This document shows positions 62,087 through 64,000 of a stretch of DNA of 64,000 nt, piece after piece. A program made the position numbers and the translations under genes. Under the pieces are notes generated by a model, which saw nothing but the letters and a program-made list of their open reading frames with translations, had not been told where the DNA came from and ran no database searches. The DNA comes from Nostoc sp. LEGE 06077 (lineage in GTDB: Bacteria > Cyanobacteriota > Cyanobacteriia > Cyanobacteriales > Nostocaceae): contig NZ_JADEWI010000003.1 in NCBI RefSeq assembly GCF_015207705.1, positions 1 through 64,000 on the forward strand, written 5' to 3'. Positions within the stretch are counted from its first letter, which is position 1. Each line of letters begins with the position of its first letter.

Positions 62087-62824
62087 ATGTCTGTTCATTC
62101 CAAAATCTACGAAGGCAAAGCAAAAATACTCTATACAACAGATAATCCAGAAATCTTGTTGGCTGATTTTAAAGATGATGCGACTGCTTTTAATGCCCAA
62201 AAGCGTGGCAACATCATTGGCAAGGGAAAAATTAACTGTAGTATTTCTAGCCAGTTATTTAAACAATTGGAAGTAAACGGTATAAGAACTCACTTTATTG
62301 ACAGCCCAGCCCCAAATCAAATGCGGGTGAAAGCAGTTAAGATTTTACCATTAGAAGTAGTTATCAGAAATATTGCAGCTGGTAGCCTCAGTCAACAAAC
62401 AGGTTTACCAGTAGGTACAGTTTTAAAACAGCCTTTGGTTGAGTTTTATTACAAAAATGATCAATTAGGCGACCCGCTGTTGACAAGCGATCGCCTACTC
62501 TTGCTAGAACTAGCTACCACGGAACAAGTAGACCTAATTAAGAATCTAGCATTGCAAATCAATGAGTTTCTGCAAAGCTTTTGGCAGCAATGTGGCATTA
62601 CCCTAGTAGACTTCAAATTAGAATTCGGCTTGGACTCACAACAGCAGATAATCTTGGCAGATGAAATTAGTCCAGATACCTGTCGTTTGTGGGACACAGC
62701 AGAAACTGACCCTAACCGTCGAGTCATGGATAAAGACCGCTTCCGCCGAGATTTAGGCAATGTAGAAGACGCTTACCAAGAGGTTTTACAACGAGTGCTA
62801 CAAACAGTAGACAGTAAAAATTAA
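62087..62824 (+). CDS. purC: SAICAR synthetase
   Basis: Catalyses the ATP-dependent joining of CAIR and aspartate in purine synthesis. It has 245 residues from the ATG at 62087 (MSVHSKIYEGKAKILY), a usual PurC length; a TTG 24 bases upstream is rejected. Motifs are KIYEGKAKILYTTDNPEILLADFKDDATAFNAQKRG, IGKGKINCSISSQLFKQLE, VKILPLEVVIRNIAAGSL, LVDFKLEFGLD and ILADEISPDTCRLWD with the terminal RFRRDLGNVEDAYQEVL. No other purine genes are adjacent. omp85 follows on the same strand after about 110 bases. Confidence 0.98.
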   Translation: MSVHSKIYEGKAKILYTTDNPEILLADFKDDATAFNAQKRGNIIGKGKINCSISSQLFKQLEVNGIRTHFIDSPAPNQMRVKAVKILPLEVVIRNIAAGSLSQQTGLPVGTVLKQPLVEFYYKNDQLGDPLLTSDRLLLLELATTEQVDLIKNLALQINEFLQSFWQQCGITLVDFKLEFGLDSQQQIILADEISPDTCRLWDTAETDPNRRVMDKDRFRRDLGNVEDAYQEVLQRVLQTVDSKN

Positions 62825-62865
62825 ACTGATGTACCTTGTCATTGGTTATTGGTATTGACAAAGGA

Positions 62866-62893
62866 CAAATGACCAATGACTAATGACTATTAA
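62866..62893. repeat. Heptanucleotide tandem repeat (CCAATGA-type)
   Basis: CAAATGA CCAATGA CTAATGA CTATTAA, four consecutive heptamers, lie between purC and omp85. Confidence 0.7.
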
Positions 62894-62933
62894 CTAGTGT
62901 GTGATTGTGTGCGGAAGTGAAGAGGAATATAAA

Positions 62934-64000
62934 ATGCGTTTATCTCCTATATTAGTAGCAGCTGTAGCAATTGCAGCGCCATTAAGTGGCTCTCTCAGAG
63001 CGAATGCCCAAACTGCTGAAGGGTTGTTACAACAGACAGCTAAAGTTGTCGAACCCTCGACAAGTCAGCCACAAGAGAAGGACGCAGGCCAAAGTTCAGC
63101 CAGGGAAAGTTTAAAATCTGCGATCAACTCCCCAGAAGCTAAGGTACTGGAAGATACTCAACCCAAATCTGTGAAAGTTTTGCCAACGCAGTCAGCCGCA
63201 AAACTAAAACAGCAAGTGATAGTACCCACATTAACAGTACCAACAATTGCCCAAACTCCAGAAACAATTCCCAATCCTGATACTCAACAGCCTAATACCG
63301 TTCCTGATAGTTCATCTCCAGCTACGCAACCAACCCCTGAACCAGAGAACACCACCCCGCCAACGACAGAACCCGCATTTCCCACAACTCCTGGTAACAC
63401 TCAACCAGGAAATAACATTCCATCGACGATAGAACCTGCTTTTCCGACAACGCCTGGTAATACTCAACCAGGAAATACCATCCCATCGACGATAGAACCC
63501 GCATCTCCGGGGAATACTCAACCAAGTAACACTCAACCAGAGAATACCACTCCGCCAACGATAGAACCTGCATTTCCCACATCTCCTGGTAACACTCAAC
63601 CTAATGGCGCTGCCGAAACAACAGAACCAAGGGTGTTAGTCTCAGAAGTAGTTGTCAGACCCCAGACAGGACAATTAACACCAGAACTAGAAGAAAAAGT
63701 TTATCAAGTTATTCGGACTCAACCAGGCCGGACAACCACCCGTACACAGTTGCAAGAAGATATTAATTCTATCTTTGGCACTGGTTTCTTTTCCAACGTT
63801 CAAGCATTGCCAGAAGATACACCCTTGGGCGTGCGGGTTAGCTTTGTTGTCCAGCCTAACCCCGTACTGACAAAAGTAGAAATCCAAGCTAATCCTGGTA
63901 CTAGTGTCGCTTCTGTTCTTCCTGCTAATACAGCAGATGAAGTGTTTAAGGATCAGTATGGCAAAATTCTCAACTTGCGGGATTTGCAAGAAGGCATAAA
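62934..64000 (+). CDS. omp85: Omp85/BamA outer-membrane assembly protein, 5' part
   Basis: Open from the ATG at 62934 (AGAGGA about eight bases upstream) to the window end, about 355 codons; the gene is cut by the border. The chain opens with a signal peptide (MRLSPILVAAVAIAAPLSGS, LRANAQ). A long Pro/Thr/Gln-rich linker follows to about residue 230, containing repeated NTQPGN and IEPAFPTTPGN units. The first POTRA domain then begins (RVLVSEVVVRPQTGQLTPELEEKVYQVIRTQPGRTTTRTQLQEDINSIFGTGFFSNVQA) and a second one starts (GVRVSFVVQPNPVLTKVEIQ). The POTRA sequence and Pro-rich N-terminus match Anabaena Omp85 (Alr2269, from memory). The beta-barrel lies beyond this window. It inserts outer-membrane proteins. 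Confidence 0.93.
   Translation, partial: MRLSPILVAAVAIAAPLSGSLRANAQTAEGLLQQTAKVVEPSTSQPQEKDAGQSSARESLKSAINSPEAKVLEDTQPKSVKVLPTQSAAKLKQQVIVPTLTVPTIAQTPETIPNPDTQQPNTVPDSSSPATQPTPEPENTTPPTTEPAFPTTPGNTQPGNNIPSTIEPAFPTTPGNTQPGNTIPSTIEPASPGNTQPSNTQPENTTPPTIEPAFPTSPGNTQPNGAAETTEPRVLVSEVVVRPQTGQLTPELEEKVYQVIRTQPGRTTTRTQLQEDINSIFGTGFFSNVQALPEDTPLGVRVSFVVQPNPVLTKVEIQANPGTSVASVLPANTADEVFKDQYGKILNLRDLQEGI

Noticed and set aside
63312-63599. Two minus-strand frames opposite the omp85 Pro/Thr repeats
   Set aside because: Antisense translations of the repeat (Trp/Tyr/Arg-rich repeated peptides), with omp85 clearly coding on the plus strand.

Overview
The window looks like chromosome from a filamentous, probably heterocyst-forming, Nostoc/Anabaena-type cyanobacterium. 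The evidence is the many GCGATCGC (HIP1) octamers, short tandem heptanucleotide repeats between genes, carboxysome shell genes (ccmK3, ccmK4), sulfolipid genes (sqdB, sqdX), ycf35 and ycf46, a HetZ-like protein, a CyaB-type GAF/adenylate cyclase and an Omp85 with a Pro/Thr-rich N-terminus. Most of it is ordinary core genome in short operons on both strands. No prophage, complete insertion sequence or CRISPR array was seen.

Layout. 0-5 kb: CAP-domain protein, RNase D-like exonuclease, a 208-bp MITE-like insertion with a 10-bp target duplication, a rhodanese lacking its catalytic Cys, and a large HTH-NACHT NTPase. 5-13.7 kb: OmpR-type regulator with 11-bp-phased repeats upstream, lysS, a membrane fatty-acid hydroxylase-like gene, a 2OG-Fe(II) oxygenase, two small conserved genes, nadA, and an overlapping DUF2301/DUF218 pair. 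14-16 kb: a frameshifted pseudokinase next to an intact Ser/Thr kinase. 16-24 kb: SAM hydrolase family, the PII-partner pirA, aspS, a P-loop kinase, an M48 protease, a metallophosphoesterase, tRNA-Ser(UGA) and a small exported protein. 24-30 kb: an EamA transporter, a PerM-like protein, a fused OMP decarboxylase/orotate phosphoribosyltransferase and an M61 protease. 30-34 kb: a Crp-type regulator, a PilB/GspE-like protein lacking the ATPase core, and a HetZ-related protein. 34.7-38 kb: ccmK3-ccmK4, an alpha/beta hydrolase, a stress/ChaB fusion and Dps. 38-43 kb: a small protein overlapping a retropepsin-like protease, a gene remnant, endonuclease V and a GDSL esterase. 43-49 kb: a CPA2 antiporter with Usp domains, envelope proteins and an ABC-2 permease. 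49.4-54.6 kb: a stand-alone SF2 helicase-HNH protein, then ycf46, ycf35 and an RHH/zinc-ribbon protein. 54.8-64 kb: a lipoprotein, sqdB-sqdX, CyaB cyclase, purC and the 5' part of omp85.

The most interesting non-housekeeping items are the helicase-HNH protein and the HTH-NACHT NTPase, both defence candidates that stand alone here. Next come the pseudokinase/kinase pair, the ATPase-less PilB-like protein, the overlapping protease pair, and several small non-autonomous repeat families whose ends can be read directly. Functions are assigned from recognisable motifs only; no database search was possible.
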